A stretch of 60,000 bases of DNA. It comes from Strigamia acuminata (lineage: Eukaryota > Arthropoda > Chilopoda > Geophilomorpha > Linotaeniidae). Shown here piece after piece: positions 9,988 through 23,399 of this stretch (its first letter is position 1; every line of letters starts with the position of its first letter). The stretch is from positions 65,173,369 through 65,233,368 of the forward strand of contig OX442314.1 in assembly GCA_949358305.1 (NCBI GenBank), written 5' to 3'. The notes under the pieces are model-generated. The model was given only the letters and a program-made list of their open reading frames with translations. It was not told the DNA's origin and did no database searches. The position numbers were made by a program, and so were the translations under genes.

Positions 9988-11400
9988 ACACAAACACCAC
10001 AAGTCCAATGTCTCAGAATGTTCAGATATAGTGTTTAAACCTTACTAGAAACCTTCAATGCAAGTTTTAGCAACATCCTAGCAACGATTTGGGAGAATAG
10101 ACTTTTGATCTCATCACAGTTGACTTAGCACAAACACCACAAGACCAATGTCTCTGAATGTTCAGAAATAGTGTTTAAACCTTACTAGAAGCCTTCAATG
10201 TAAGTTTTAGCAACATCCAAGCAATGATTTGGGAGAATAGACTTTTGATCTCATCACAGTTGACTTAGCACAAACACCACAAGACCAATGTCTCTGAATG
10301 TTTAGATATAGTGTTTAAACCTTACTAGAAGCCTTCAATGCAAGTTTTAGCAACATCCTAGCAACGATTTGGGAGAATAGACTTTTGATCTCATCACAGT
10401 TGACTTAGCACAAACACCACAAGACCAATGTCTCTGAATGTTCAGAAATAGTGTTTAAACCTTACTAGAAGCCTTCAATGCAAGTTTTAGCAACATCCTA
10501 GCAACGATTTGGAAGAATACACTTTTGATCTCATCACAGTTGACTTAGCACAAACACCACAAGATCAATGTCTCTGAATGTTCAGAAATAGTGTTTAAAC
10601 CTTACTAGAAGCCTTCAATGTAAGTTTTAGCAACATCCAAGCAATGATTTGGAAGAATAGACTTTTGATCTCATCACAGTTGACTTAACACAAACACCAC
10701 AAGATCAATGTCTCTGAATGTTCAGAAATAGTGTTTAAACCTTAGTAGAAGCCTTCAATGCAAGTTTTAGCAACATCTAAGCAATGATTTGGGAGAATAG
10801 ATTTTTGATCTCATTACAGTTGACTTAGCACAAACACCACAAGTTCAATGTCTCAGAATGTTCAGATATAGTGTTTAAACCTTACTAGAAGCCTTCAATG
10901 CAAGTTTTAGCAACATCCTAGCAACGATTTGGGAGAATAGACTTTTGATCTCATCACAGTTGACTTAGCACAAACACCACAAGATCAATGTCTCTGAATG
11001 TTCAGAAATAGTGTTTAAACCTTAGTAGAAGCCTTCAATGCAAGTTTTAGCAACATCCAAGCAATGATTTTTAAGAACGGACTTTGGAGCTTATTTGATA
11101 TCACAGTTGACTTGGCACAAACACCACAAGACCAATGTCTTTGAATGTTCAGAAATAGTGTTTAAACCTTACTAGAAGCCTTCAATGTAAGTTTTAGCAA
11201 CATCCAAGCAATGATTTGGAAGAATAGACTTTTGATCTCATCACAGTTGACTTAGCACAAACACCACAAGACCAATGTCTCTGAATGTTTAGATATAGTG
11301 TTTAAACCTTACTAGAAGCCTTCAATGCAAGTTTTAGCAACATCCTAGCAACGATTTGGGAGAATAGACTTTTGATCTCATCACAGTTGACTTAGCACAA

Positions 11401-13920
11401 ACACCACAAGTCCAATGTCTCTGAATGTTCAGAAATAGTGTGTAAACCTTACTAGAAGCCTTCAATGCAAGTTTTAGCAACATCCAAGCAATGATTTTGG
11501 AGAATAGACTTTTGATCTCATCACAGTTGACTTGGCACAAACACCACAAGTCCAATGTCTCAGAATGTTCAGATATAGTGTTTAAACCTTACTAGAAACC
11601 TTCAATGCAAGTTTTAGCAACATCCTAGCAACGATTTGGGAGAATAGACTTTTGATCTCATCACAGTTGACTTAGCACAAACACCACAAGACCAATGTCT
11701 CTGAATGTTTAGATATAGTGTTTAAACCTTACTAGAAGCCTTCAATGCAAGTTTTAGCAACATCCAAGCAATGATTTTGGAGAATAGACTTTTGATCTCA
11801 TCACAGTTGACTTGGCACAAACACCACAAGTCCAATGTCTCAGAATGTTCAGATATAGTGTTTAAACCTTACTAGAAACCTTCAATGCAAGTTTTAGCAA
11901 CATCCTAGCAACGATTTGGGAGAATAGACTTTTGATCTCATCACAGTTGACTTAGCACAAACACCACAAGACCAATGTCTCTGAATGTTCAGAAATAGTG
12001 TTTAAACCTTAGTAGAAGGCTCCAATGTAAGTTTTAGAAACATCCAACCAATGATTTGGGAGAATAGACTTTTGATCTCATCACAGTTGACTTAGCACAA
12101 ACACCACAAGTCCAATGTCTCTGAATGTTCAGAAATAGTGTTTAAACCTTAGTAGAAGGCTCCAATGTAAGTTTTAGAAACATCCAACCAATAATTTGGG
12201 AGAATAGACTTTTGATCTCATCACAGTTGACTTAGCACAAACACCACAAGTCCAATGTCTCTGAATGTTCAGAAATAGTGTTTAAACCTTAGTAGAAGGC
12301 TCCAATGTAAGTTTTAGAAACATTCAACCATTGATTTAGGAGAATAGACTTTTGATCTCATCACAGTTGACTTAGCACAAACACCACAAGACCAATGTCT
12401 CTGAATGTTCAGAAATAGTGTTTAAACCTTAGTAGAAGGCTCCAATGTAAATTTTAGAAACATCCAACCAATGATTTGGGAGAATAGACTTTTGATCTCA
12501 TCACAGTTGACTTAGCACAAACACCACAAGACCAATGTCTCTGAATGTTCAGAAATAGTGTTTAAACCTTAGTAGAAGGCTCCAATGTAAGTTTTAGAGA
12601 CATCCAACCAATGATTTGGGAGAATAGACTTTTGATCTAATCACAGTTGACTTAGCACAAACACCACAAGTCCAATGTCTCTGAATGTTCAGAAATAGTG
12701 TGTAAACCTTACTAGAAGCCTTCAATGCAAGTTTTAGCAACATCCAAGCAATGATTTTGGAGAATAGACTTTTGATCTCATCACAGTTGACTTGGCACAA
12801 ACACCACAAGTCCAATGTCTCAGAATGTTCAGATATAGTGTTTAAACCTTACTAGAAACCTTCAATGCAAGTTTTAGCAACATCCTAGCAACGATTTGGG
12901 AGAATAGACTTTTGATCTCATCACAGTTGACTTAGCACAAACACCACAAGACCAATGTCTCTGAATGTTTAGATATAGTGTTTAAACCTTACTAGAAGCC
13001 TTCAATGCAAGTTTTAGCAACATCCAAGCAATGATTTTGGAGAATAGACTTTTGATCTCATCACAGTTGACTTGGCACAAACACCACAAGTCCAATGTCT
13101 CAGAATGTTCAGATATAGTGTTTAAACCTTACTAGAAACCTTCAATGCAAGTTTTAGCAACATCCTAGCAACGATTTGGGAGAATAGACTTTTGATCTCA
13201 TCACAGTTGACTTAGCACAAACACCACAAGACCAATGTCTCTGAATGTTCAGAAATAGTGTTTAAACCTTAGTAGAAGGCTCCAATGTAAGTTTTAGAAA
13301 CATCCAACCAATGATTTGGGAGAATAGACTTTTGATCTCATCACAGTTGACTTAGCACAAACACCACAAGTCCAATGTCTCTGAATGTTCAGAAATAGTG
13401 TTTAAACCTTAGTAGAAGGCTCCAATGTAAGTTTTAGAAACATCCAACCAATAATTTGGGAGAATAGACTTTTGATCTCATCACAGTTGACTTAGCACAA
13501 ACACCACAAGTCCAATGTCTCTGAATGTTCAGAAATAGTGTTTAAACCTTAGTAGAAGGCTCCAATGTAAGTTTTAGAAACATTCAACCATTGATTTAGG
13601 AGAATAGACTTTTGATCTCATCACAGTTGACTTAGCACAAACACCACAAGACCAATGTCTCTGAATGTTCAGAAATAGTGTTTAAACCTTAGTAGAAGGC
13701 TCCAATGTAAATTTTAGAAACATCCAACCAATGATTTGGGAGAATAGACTTTTGATCTCATCACAGTTGACTTAGCACAAACACCACAAGACCAATGTCT
13801 CTGAATGTTCAGAAATAGTGTTTAAACCTTAGTAGAAGGCTCCAATGTAAGTTTTAGAGACATCCAACCAATGATTTGGGAGAATAGACTTTTGATCTAA
13901 TCACAGTTGACTTAGCACAA
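11401..13920 (+). repeat. Tandem 1260-bp duplication (nine monomers, two copies)
   Basis: The segment 11401-12660 is followed at once by a nearly identical 12661-13920, in steps of exactly 9 x 140 bp. Both copies carry the same series of A monomers followed by the same B variants, including the CATTCAACCATTG and GTTTTAGAGACATCC types. Confidence 0.8.
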
Positions 13921-15100
13921 ACACCACAAGACCAATGTCTCTGAATGTTCAGAAATAGTGTTTAAACCTTAGTAGAAGGCTCCAATGTAAGTTTTAGAAA
14001 CATCCAACCAATGATTTGGGAGAATAGACTTTTGATCTCATCACAGTTGACTTAGCACAAACACCACAAGACCAATGTCTCTGAATGTTCAGAAATAGTG
14101 TTTAAACCTTAGTAGAAGGCTCCAATGTAAGTTTTAGAAACATCCAACCAATGATTTGGGAGAATAGACTTTTGATCTCATCACAGTTGACTTAGCACAA
14201 ACACCACAAGTCCAATGTCTCTGAATGTTCAGAAATAGTGTTTAAACCTTAGTAGAAGGCTCCAATGTAAGTTTTAGAAACATTCAACCATTGATTTAGG
14301 AGAATAGACTTTTGATCTCATCACAGTTGACTTAGCACAAACACCACAAGACCAATGTCTCTGAATGTTCAGAAATAGTGTTTAAACCTTAGTAGAAGGC
14401 TCCAATGTAAGTTTTAGAGACATCCAACCAATGATTTGGGAGAATAGACTTTTGATCTAATCACAGTTGACTTAGCACAAACACCACAAGACCAATGTCT
14501 CTGAATGTTCAGAAATAGTGTTTAAACCTTAGTAGAAGGCTCCAATGTAAGTTTTAGAAACATCCAACCAATGATTTGGGAGAATAGACTTTTGATCTCA
14601 TCACAGTTGACTTAGCACAAACACCACAAGTCCAATGTCTCTGAATGTTCAGAAATAGTGTTTAAACCTTAGTAGAAGGCTCCAATGTAAGTTTTAGAAA
14701 CATCCAACCAATAATTTGGGAGAATAGACTTTTGATCTCATCACAGTTGACTTAGCACAAACACCACAAGTCCAATGTCTCTGAATGTTCAGAAATAGTG
14801 TTTAAACCTTAGTAGAAGGCTCCAATGTAAGTTTTAGAAACATTCAACCATTGATTTAGGAGAATAGACTTTTGATCTCATCACAGTTGACTTAGCACAA
14901 ACACCACAAGACCAATGTCTCTGAATGTTCAGAAATAGTGTTTAAACCTTAGTAGAAGGCTCCAATGTAAATTTTAGAAACATCCAACCAATGATTTGGG
15001 AGAATAGACTTTTGATCTCATCACAGTTGACTTAGCACAAACACCACAAGACCAATGTCTCTGAATGTTCAGAAATAGTGTTTAAACCTTAGTAGAAGGC

Positions 15101-17350
15101 TCCAATGCAAGTTTTAGCAACATCCTAGCAACGATTTGGAAGAATACACTTTTGATCTCATCACAGTTGACTTAGCACAAACACCACAAGATCAATGTCT
15201 CTGAATGTTCAGAAATAGTGTTTAAACCTTACTAGAAGCCTTCAATGTAAGTTTTAGCAACATCCAAGCAATGATTTGGAAGAATAGACTTTTGATCTCA
15301 TCACAGTTGACTTAACACAAACACCACAAGATCAATGTCTCTGAATGTTCAGAAATAGTGTTTAAACCTTAGTAGAAGCCTTCAATGCAAGTTTTAGCAA
15401 CATCTAAGCAATGATTTGGGAGAATAGATTTTTGATCTCATTACAGTTGACTTAGCACAAACACCACAAGTTCAATGTCTCAGAATGTTCAGATATAGTG
15501 TTTAAACCTTACTAGAAGCCTTCAATGCAAGTTTTAGCAACATCCTAGCAACGATTTGGGAGAATAGACTTTTGATCTCATCACAGTTGACTTAGCACAA
15601 ACACCACAAGATCAATGTCTCTGAATGTTCAGAAATAGTGTTTAAACCTTAGTAGAAGCCTTCAATGCAAGTTTTAGCAACATCCAAGCAATGATTTTTA
15701 AGAACGGACTTTGGAGCTTATTTGATATCACAGTTGACTTGGCACAAACACCACAAGACCAATGTCTTTGAATGTTCAGAAATAGTGTTTAAACCTTACT
15801 AGAAGCCTTCAATGTAAGTTTTAGCAACATCCAAGCAATGATTTGGAAGAATAGACTTTTGATCTCATCACAGTTGACTTAGCACAAACACCACAAGTCC
15901 AATGTCTCTGAATGTTCAGAAATAGTGTTTAAACCTTAGTAGAAGGCTCCAATGTAAGTTTTAGAAACATTCAACCATTGATTTAGGAGAATAGACTTTT
16001 GATCTCATCACAGTTGACTTAGCACAAACACCACAAGACCAATGTCTCTGAATGTTCAGAAATAGTGTTTAAACCTTAGTAGAAGGCTCCAATGTAAATT
16101 TTAGAAACATCCAACCAATGATTTGGGAGAATAGACTTTTGATCTCATCACAGTTGACTTAGCACAAACACCACAAGACCAATGTCTCTGAATGTTCAGA
16201 AATAGTGTTTAAACCTTAGTAGAAGGCTCCAATGCAAGTTTTAGCAACATCCTAGCAACGATTTGGAAGAATACACTTTTGATCTCATCACAGTTGACTT
16301 AGCACAAACACCACAAGATCAATGTCTCTGAATGTTCAGAAATAGTGTTTAAACCTTACTAGAAGCCTTCAATGTAAGTTTTAGCAACATCCAAGCAATG
16401 ATTTGGAAGAATAGACTTTTGATCTCATCACAGTTGACTTAACACAAACACCACAAGATCAATGTCTCTGAATGTTCAGAAATAGTGTTTAAACCTTAGT
16501 AGAAGCCTTCAATGCAAGTTTTAGCAACATCTAAGCAATGATTTGGGAGAATAGATTTTTGATCTCATTACAGTTGACTTAGCACAAACACCACAAGTTC
16601 AATGTCTCAGAATGTTCAGATATAGTGTTTAAACCTTACTAGAAGCCTTCAATGCAAGTTTTAGCAACATCCTAGCAACGATTTGGGAGAATAGACTTTT
16701 GATCTCATCACAGTTGACTTAGCACAAACACCACAAGATCAATGTCTCTGAATGTTCAGAAATAGTGTTTAAACCTTAGTAGAAGCCTTCAATGCAAGTT
16801 TTAGCAACATCCAAGCAATGATTTTTAAGAACGGACTTTGGAGCTTATTTGATATCACAGTTGACTTGGCACAAACACCACAAGACCAATGTCTTTGAAT
16901 GTTCAGAAATAGTGTTTAAACCTTACTAGAAGCCTTCAATGTAAGTTTTAGCAACATCCAAGCAATGATTTGGAAGAATAGACTTTTGATCTCATCACAG
17001 TTGACTTAGCACAAACACCACAAGACCAATGTCTCTGAATGTTTAGATATAGTGTTTAAACCTTACTAGAAGCCTTCAATGCAAGTTTTAGCAACATCCT
17101 AGCAACGATTTGGGAGAATAGACTTTTGATCTCATCACAGTTGACTTAGCACAAACACCACAAGTCCAATGTCTCTGAATGTTCAGAAATAGTGTGTAAA
17201 CCTTACTAGAAGCCTTCAATGCAAGTTTTAGCAACATCCAAGCAATGATTTTGGAGAATAGACTTTTGATCTCATCACAGTTGACTTGGCACAAACACCA
17301 CAAGTCCAATGTCTCAGAATGTTCAGATATAGTGTTTAAACCTTACTAGA
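15101..17350 (+). repeat. 1127-bp duplication with A/B chimeric monomers
   Basis: A monomer whose first part is B-type (AGAAGGCTCCAATG) and whose rest is A-type (CAAGTTTTAGCAACATCC) occurs at about 15101 and again 1127 bp later at about 16228. The A-type variants after each copy match in order. 1127 equals eight 140-bp monomers plus the 7 extra bases of one long variant. One chimeric junction copied by segmental duplication explains this. Confidence 0.7.
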
Positions 17351-17724
17351 AACCTTCAATGCAAGTTTTAGCAACATCCTAGCAACGATTTGGGAGAATA
17401 GACTTTTGATCTCATCACAGTTGACTTAGCACAAACACCACAAGACCAATGTCTCTGAATGTTTAGATATAGTGTTTAAACCTTACTAGAAGCCTTCAAT
17501 GCAAGTTTTAGCAACATCCAAGCAATGATTTTGGAGAATAGACTTTTGATCTCATCACAGTTGACTTAGCACAAACACCACAAGTCCAATGTCTCTGAAT
17601 GTTCAGAAATAGTGTTTAAACCTTAGTAGAAGGCTCCAATGTAAGTTTTAGAAACATTCAACCATTGATTTAGGAGAATAGACTTTTGATCTAATCACAG
17701 TTGACTTAGCACAAACACCACAAG

Positions 17725-17866
17725 TCCAATGTGTCTGAATGTTTATAAATAGTGTTTAAACCTTTGTAGAAGCCTTAAATGTAAGTTTTAGCAACACCCA
17801 AGCAATAAATTTTGAAAAAAAAATTTTGAGCTTATTTCAGATCGCAGTTGACTTAGCACAAACACC
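17725..17866 (+). repeat. C-type divergent monomer (AT-tract), first copy
   Basis: This variant contains TTTATAAATAGTG and AACACCCAAGCAATAAA, then an A9 tract flanked by TTTTG and TTTTGAGC. It ends AGATCGCAGTTGACTTAGCACAAACACC with the ACAAG segment of normal monomers missing. Further plus-orientation copies start at 18424, 19963, 21922, 22901 (split by element 2) and 34080; variants are near 36650 and 37630. Inverted copies lie near 50880, 53530, 56050, 56750, 57165, 57460 and at the right edge. Spacings of 699, 1539, 1959 and 979 bp mark higher-order units. Confidence 0.8.
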
Positions 17867-20800
17867 AATGTCTCTGAATGTTCAGAAATAGTGTTTAAAC
17901 CTTAGTAGAAGGCTCCAATGTAAGTTTTAGAAACATCCAACCAATGATTTGGGAGAATAGACTTTTGATCTCATCACAGTTGACTTAGCACAAACACCAC
18001 AAGACCAATGTCTCTGAATGTTCAGAAATAGTGTTTAAACCTTAGTAGAAGGCTCCAATGTAAGTTTTAGAAACATCCAACCAATGATTTGGGAGAATAG
18101 ACTTTTGATCTCATCACAGTTGACTTAGCACAAACACCACAAGTCCAATGTCTCTGAATGTTCAGAAATAGTGTTTAAACCTTAGTAGAAGGCTCCAATG
18201 TAAGTTTTAGAAACATTCAACCATTGATTTAGGAGAATAGACTTTTGATCTCATCACAGTTGACTTAGCACAAACACCACAAGTCCAATGTCTCTGAATG
18301 TTCAGAAATAGTGTTTAAACCTTAGTAGAAGGCTCCAATGTAAGTTTTAGAAACATCCAACCAATGATTTGGGAGAATAGACTTTTGATCTCATCACAGT
18401 TGACTTAGCACAAACACCACAAGTCCAATGTGTCTGAATGTTTATAAATAGTGTTTAAACCTTTGTAGAAGCCTTAAATGTAAGTTTTAGCAACACCCAA
18501 GCAATAAATTTTGAAAAAAAAATTTTGAGCTCATTTCAGATCGCAGTTGACTTAGCACAAACACCAATGTCTCTGAATGTTCAGAAATAGTGTTTAAACC
18601 TTAGTAGAAGGCTCCAAAGTAAGTTTTAGAAACATCCAACCAATGATTTGGGAGAATAGACTTTTGATCTCATCACAGTTGACTTAGCACAAACACCACA
18701 AGTCCAATGTCTCTGAATGTTCAGAAATAGTGTTTAAACCTTAGTAGAAGGCTCCAATGTAAGTTTTAGAAACATCCAACCAATGATTTGGGAGAATAGA
18801 CTTTTGATCTCATCACAGTTGACTTAGCACAAACACCACAAGTCCAATGTCTCTGAATGTTCAGAAATAGTGTTTAAACCTTAGTAGAAGGCTCCAATGT
18901 AAGTTTTAGAAACATTCAACCATTGATTTAGGAGAATAGACTTTTGATCTAATCACAGTTGACTTAGCACAAACACCACAAGACCAATGTCTCTGAATGT
19001 TCAGAAATAGTGTTTAAACCTTAGTAGAAGGCTCCAATGTAAGTTTTAGAGACATTCAACCAATGATTTGGGAGAATAGACTTTTGATCTAATCACAGTT
19101 GACTTAGCACAAACACCACAAGACCAATGTCTCTGAATGTTCAGAAATAGTGTTTAAACCTTAGTAGAAGGCTCCAATGTAAGTTTTAGAAACATCCAAC
19201 CAATGATTTGGGAGAATAGACTTTTGATCTCATCACAGTTGACTTAGCACAAACACCACAAGTCCAATGTCTCTGAATGTTCAGAAATAGTGTTTAAACC
19301 TTAGTAGAAGGCTCCAATGTAAGTTTTAGAAACATCCAACCAATGATTTGGGAGAATAGACTTTTGATCTCATCACAGTTGACTTAGCACAAACACCACA
19401 AGTCCAATGTCTCTGAATGTTCAGAAATAGTGTTTAAACCTTAGTAGAAGGCTCCAATGTAAGTTTTAGAAACATTCAACCATTGATTTGGGAGAATAGA
19501 CTTTTGATCTCATCACAGTTGACTTAGCACAAACACCACAAGACCAATGTCTCTGAATGTTCAGAAATAGTGTTTAAACCTTAGTAGAAGGCTCCAATGT
19601 AAATTTTAGAAACATCCAACCAATGATTTGGGAGAATAGACTTTTGATCTCATCACAGTTGACTTAGCACAAACACCACAAGACCAATGTCTCTGAATGT
19701 TCAGAATTAGTGTTTAAACCTTAGTAGAAGGCTCCAATGTAAGTTTTAGAAACATCCAACCAATGATTTGGGAGAATAGACTTTTGATCTCATCACAGTT
19801 GACTTAGCACAAACACCACAAGACCAATGTCTCTGAATGTTCAGAAATAGTGTTTAAACCTTAGTAGAAGGCTCCAATGTAAGTTTTAGAAACATCCAAC
19901 CAATGATTTGGGAGAATAGACTTTTGATCTCATCACAGTTGACTTAGCACAAACACCACAAGTCCAATGTGTCTGAATGTTTATAAATAGTGTTTAAACC
20001 TTTGTAGAAGCCTTAAATGTAAGTTTTAGCAACACCCAAGCAATAAATTTTGAAAAAAAAATTTTGAGCTTATTTCAGATCGCAGTTGACTTAGCACAAA
20101 CACCAATGTCTCTGAATGTTCAGAAATAGTGTTTAAACCTTAGTAGAAGGCTCCAATGTAAGTTTTAGAAACATCCAACCAATGATTTGGGAGAATAGAC
20201 TTTTGATCTCATCACAGTTGACTTAGCACAAACACCACAAGACCAATGTCTCTGAATGTTCAGAAATAGTGTTTAAACCTTAGTAGAAGGCTCCAATGTA
20301 AGTTTTAGAAACATCCAACCAATGATTTGGGAGAATAGACTTTTGATCTCATCACAGTTGACTTAGCACAAACACCACAAGTCCAATGTCTCTGAATGTT
20401 CAGAAATAGTGTTTAAACCTTAGTAGAAGGCTCCAATGTAAGTTTTAGAAACATTCAACCATTGATTTAGGAGAATAGACTTTTGATCTCATCACAGTTG
20501 ACTTAGCACAAACACCACAAGACCAATGTCTCTGAATGTTCAGAAATAGTGTTTAAACCTTAGTAGAAGGCTCCAATGTAAGTTTTAGAAACATCCAACC
20601 AATGATTTGGGAGAATAGACTTTTGATCTCATCACAGTTGACTTAGCACAAACACCACAAGACCAATGTCTCTGAATGTTCAGAAATAGTGTTTAAACCT
20701 TAGTAGAAGGCTCCAATGTAAGTTTTAGAGACATCCAACCAATGATTTGGGAGAATAGACTTTTGATCTAATCACAGTTGACTTAGCACAAACACCACAA

Positions 20801-23017
20801 GACCAATGTCTCTGAATGTTCAGAAATAGTGTTTAAACCTTAGTAGAAGGCTCCAATGTAAATTTTAGAAACATCCAACCAATGATTTGGGAGAATAGAC
20901 TTTTGATCTCATCACAGTTGACTTAGCACAAACACCACAAGTCCAATGTCTCTGAATGTTCAGAAATAGTGTTTAAACCTTAGTAGAAGGCTCCAATGTA
21001 AGTTTTAGAAACATTCAACCATTGATTTAGGAGAATAGACTTTTGATCTCATCACAGTTGACTTAGCACAAACACCACAAGACCAATGTCTCTGAATGTT
21101 CAGAAATAGTGTTTAAACCTTAGTAGAAGGCTCCAATGTAAATTTTAGAAACATCCAACCAATGATTTGGGAGAATAGACTTTTGATCTCATCACAGTTG
21201 ACTTAGCACAAACACCACAAGACTAATGTCTCTGAATGTTCAGAAATAGTGTTTAAACCTTAGTAGAAGGCTCCAATGTAAGTTTTAGAGACATCCAACC
21301 AATGATTTGGGAGAATAGACTTTTGATCTAATCACAGTTGACTTAGCACAAACACCACAAGACCAATGTCTCTGAATGTTCAGAAATAGTGTTTAAACCT
21401 TAGTAGAAGGCTCCAATGTAAGTTTTAGAAACATCCAACCAATGATTTGGGAGAATAGACTTTTGATCTCATCACAGTTGACTTAGCACAAACACCACAA
21501 GACCAATGTCTCTGAATGTTCAGAAATAGTGTTTAAACCTTAGTAGAAGGCTTCAATGTAAGTTTTAGAAACATCCAACCAATGATTTGGGAGAATAGAC
21601 TTTTGATCTCATCACAGTTGACTTAGCAGAAACACCACAAGTCCAATGTCTCTGAATGTTCAGAAATAGTGTTTAAACCTTAGTAGAAGGCTCCAATGTA
21701 AGTTTTAGAAACATTCAACCATTGATTTAGAAGAATAGACTTTTGATCTCATCACAGTTGACTTAGCACAAACACCACAAGACCAATGTCTCTGAATGTT
21801 CAGAAATAGTGTTTAAACCTTAGTAGAAGGCTCCAATGTAAGTTTTAGAAACATCCAACCAATGATTTGGGAGAATAGACTTTTGATCTCATCACAGTTG
21901 ACTTAGCACAAACACCACAAGTCCAATGTGTCTGAATGTTTATAAATAGTGTTTAAACCTTTGTAGAAGCCTTAAATGTAAGTTTTAGCAACACCCAAGC
22001 AATAAATTTTGAAAAAAAAATTTTGAGCTCATTTCAGATCGCAGTTGACTTAGCACAAACACCAATGTCTCTGAATGTTCAGAAATAGTGTTTAAACCTT
22101 AGTAGAAGGCTCCAATGTAAGTTTTAGAAACATCCAACCAATGATTTGGGAGAATAGACTTTTGATCTCATCACAGTTGACTTAGCACAAACACCACAAG
22201 TCCAATGTCTCTGAATGTTCAGAAATAGTGTTTAAACCTTAGTAGAAGGCTCCAATGTAAGTTTTAGAAACATTCAACCATTGATTTAGGAGAATAGACT
22301 TTTGATCTAATCACAGTTGACTTAGCACAAACACCACAAGACCAATGTCTCTGAATGTTCAGAAATAGTGTTTAAACCTTAGTAGAAGGCTCCAATGTAA
22401 GTTTTAGAGACATCCAACCAATGATTTGGGAGAATAGACTTTTGATCTAATCACAGTTGACTTAGCACAAACACCACAAGACCAATGTCTCTGAATGTTC
22501 AGAAATAGTGTTTAAACCTTAGTAGAAGGCTCCAATGTAAGTTTTAGAAACATCCAACCAATGATTTGGGAGAATAGACTTTTGATCTCATCACAGTTGA
22601 CTTAGCACAAACACCACAAGTCCAATGTCTCTGAATGTTCAGAAATAGTGTTTAAACCTTAGTAGAAGGCTCCAATGTAAGTTTTAGAAACATCCAACCA
22701 ATGATTTGGGAGAATAGACTTTTGATCTCATCACAGTTGACTTAGCACAAACACCACAAGTCCAATGTCTCTGAATGTTCAGAAATAGTGTTTAAACCTT
22801 AGTAGAAGGCTCCAATGTAAATTTTAGAAACATCCAACCAATGATTTGGGAGAATAGACTTTTGATCTCATCACAGTTGACTTAGCACAAACACCACAAG
22901 TCCAATGTGTCTGAATGTTTATAAATAGTGTTTAAACCTTTGTAGAAGCCTTAAATGTAAGTTTTAGCAACACCCAAGCAATAAATTTTGAAAAAAAAAT
23001 TTTGAGCTCATTTCAGA

Positions 23018-23021
23018 TCGC
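23018..23021. repeat. Element 2 target-site duplication (left)
   Basis: TCGC immediately left of the element 2 LTR, repeated exactly at 32238-32241. The site lies inside a C-type satellite monomer. Confidence 0.85.
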
Positions 23022-23296
23022 TGTTGCGAGCAAGAACGCAACAAAAAGATCTGGAGATTTCACGTTGTTTATTTTCTGAAAGAGAGAAAAGGCTTTTTAA
23101 TTTTGTTGTCAAGTTTGAATAGATTTGCAACTCTTATCTGACATGTCCAGTTGGTTTGCTGCCTTGTTGTCACGATCCTGGAAGTTCAAGGGGGTTGTCA
23201 CTTCGCTTGCCACACCTGGAATGTTTGGAAGTTGTGTTTTTAGTCTTTTGGCATTGTTTTATGTGTCTTTTTCACTTGTTTGTGTTATTTCTAGTA

Positions 23297-23304
23297 TTTA
23301 TAAG
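23297..23304 (+). promoter_or_regulatory. TATA-like box in element 2 LTR
   Basis: TTTATAAG lies 275 bp into the LTR, directly before the inverted repeat at 23302. It is a plausible core promoter; no start site can be seen from sequence alone. Confidence 0.35.
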
Positions 23305-23399
23305 TTTTCTCCTGTTTCCAGTTCACTTGTGAGAGAGATAGGCGTGCATCGGCAAGATGGCCGCCATAGCATAAGTGAGCTGGGAAACAGGAGAACTTG
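23302..23399 (+). repeat. Long imperfect inverted repeat in element 2 LTR
   Basis: The arm at 23302-23331 (core TCTCCTGTTTCC) pairs with 23370-23399 (core GGAAACAGGAGA) over nearly 30 positions, with two single-base bulges and G-U-compatible changes. The loop is about 38 nt and contains AAGATGGCCGCCAT (23354-23367). The 3' LTR has the same structure 7644 bp downstream. Confidence 0.7.

Larger units (their letters stand above)
9988..23021 (+). repeat. 140-bp satellite array, block 2 (A to B transition)
   Basis: 13 kb of uninterrupted monomers in plus orientation, ending at the element 2 LTR. A-type monomers fill it to about 12000. An alternating A/B mosaic runs to about 17600, and B-type monomers dominate after that. 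B-type is marked by GAAACATCCAACCAATG and AGAAGGCTCCAATGTAAG, with a sub-variant CATTCAACCATTGATTTAGG. A divergent C-type monomer appears from 17725 onward. Short ORFs in the array arise by chance and are not genes. Confidence 0.95.
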
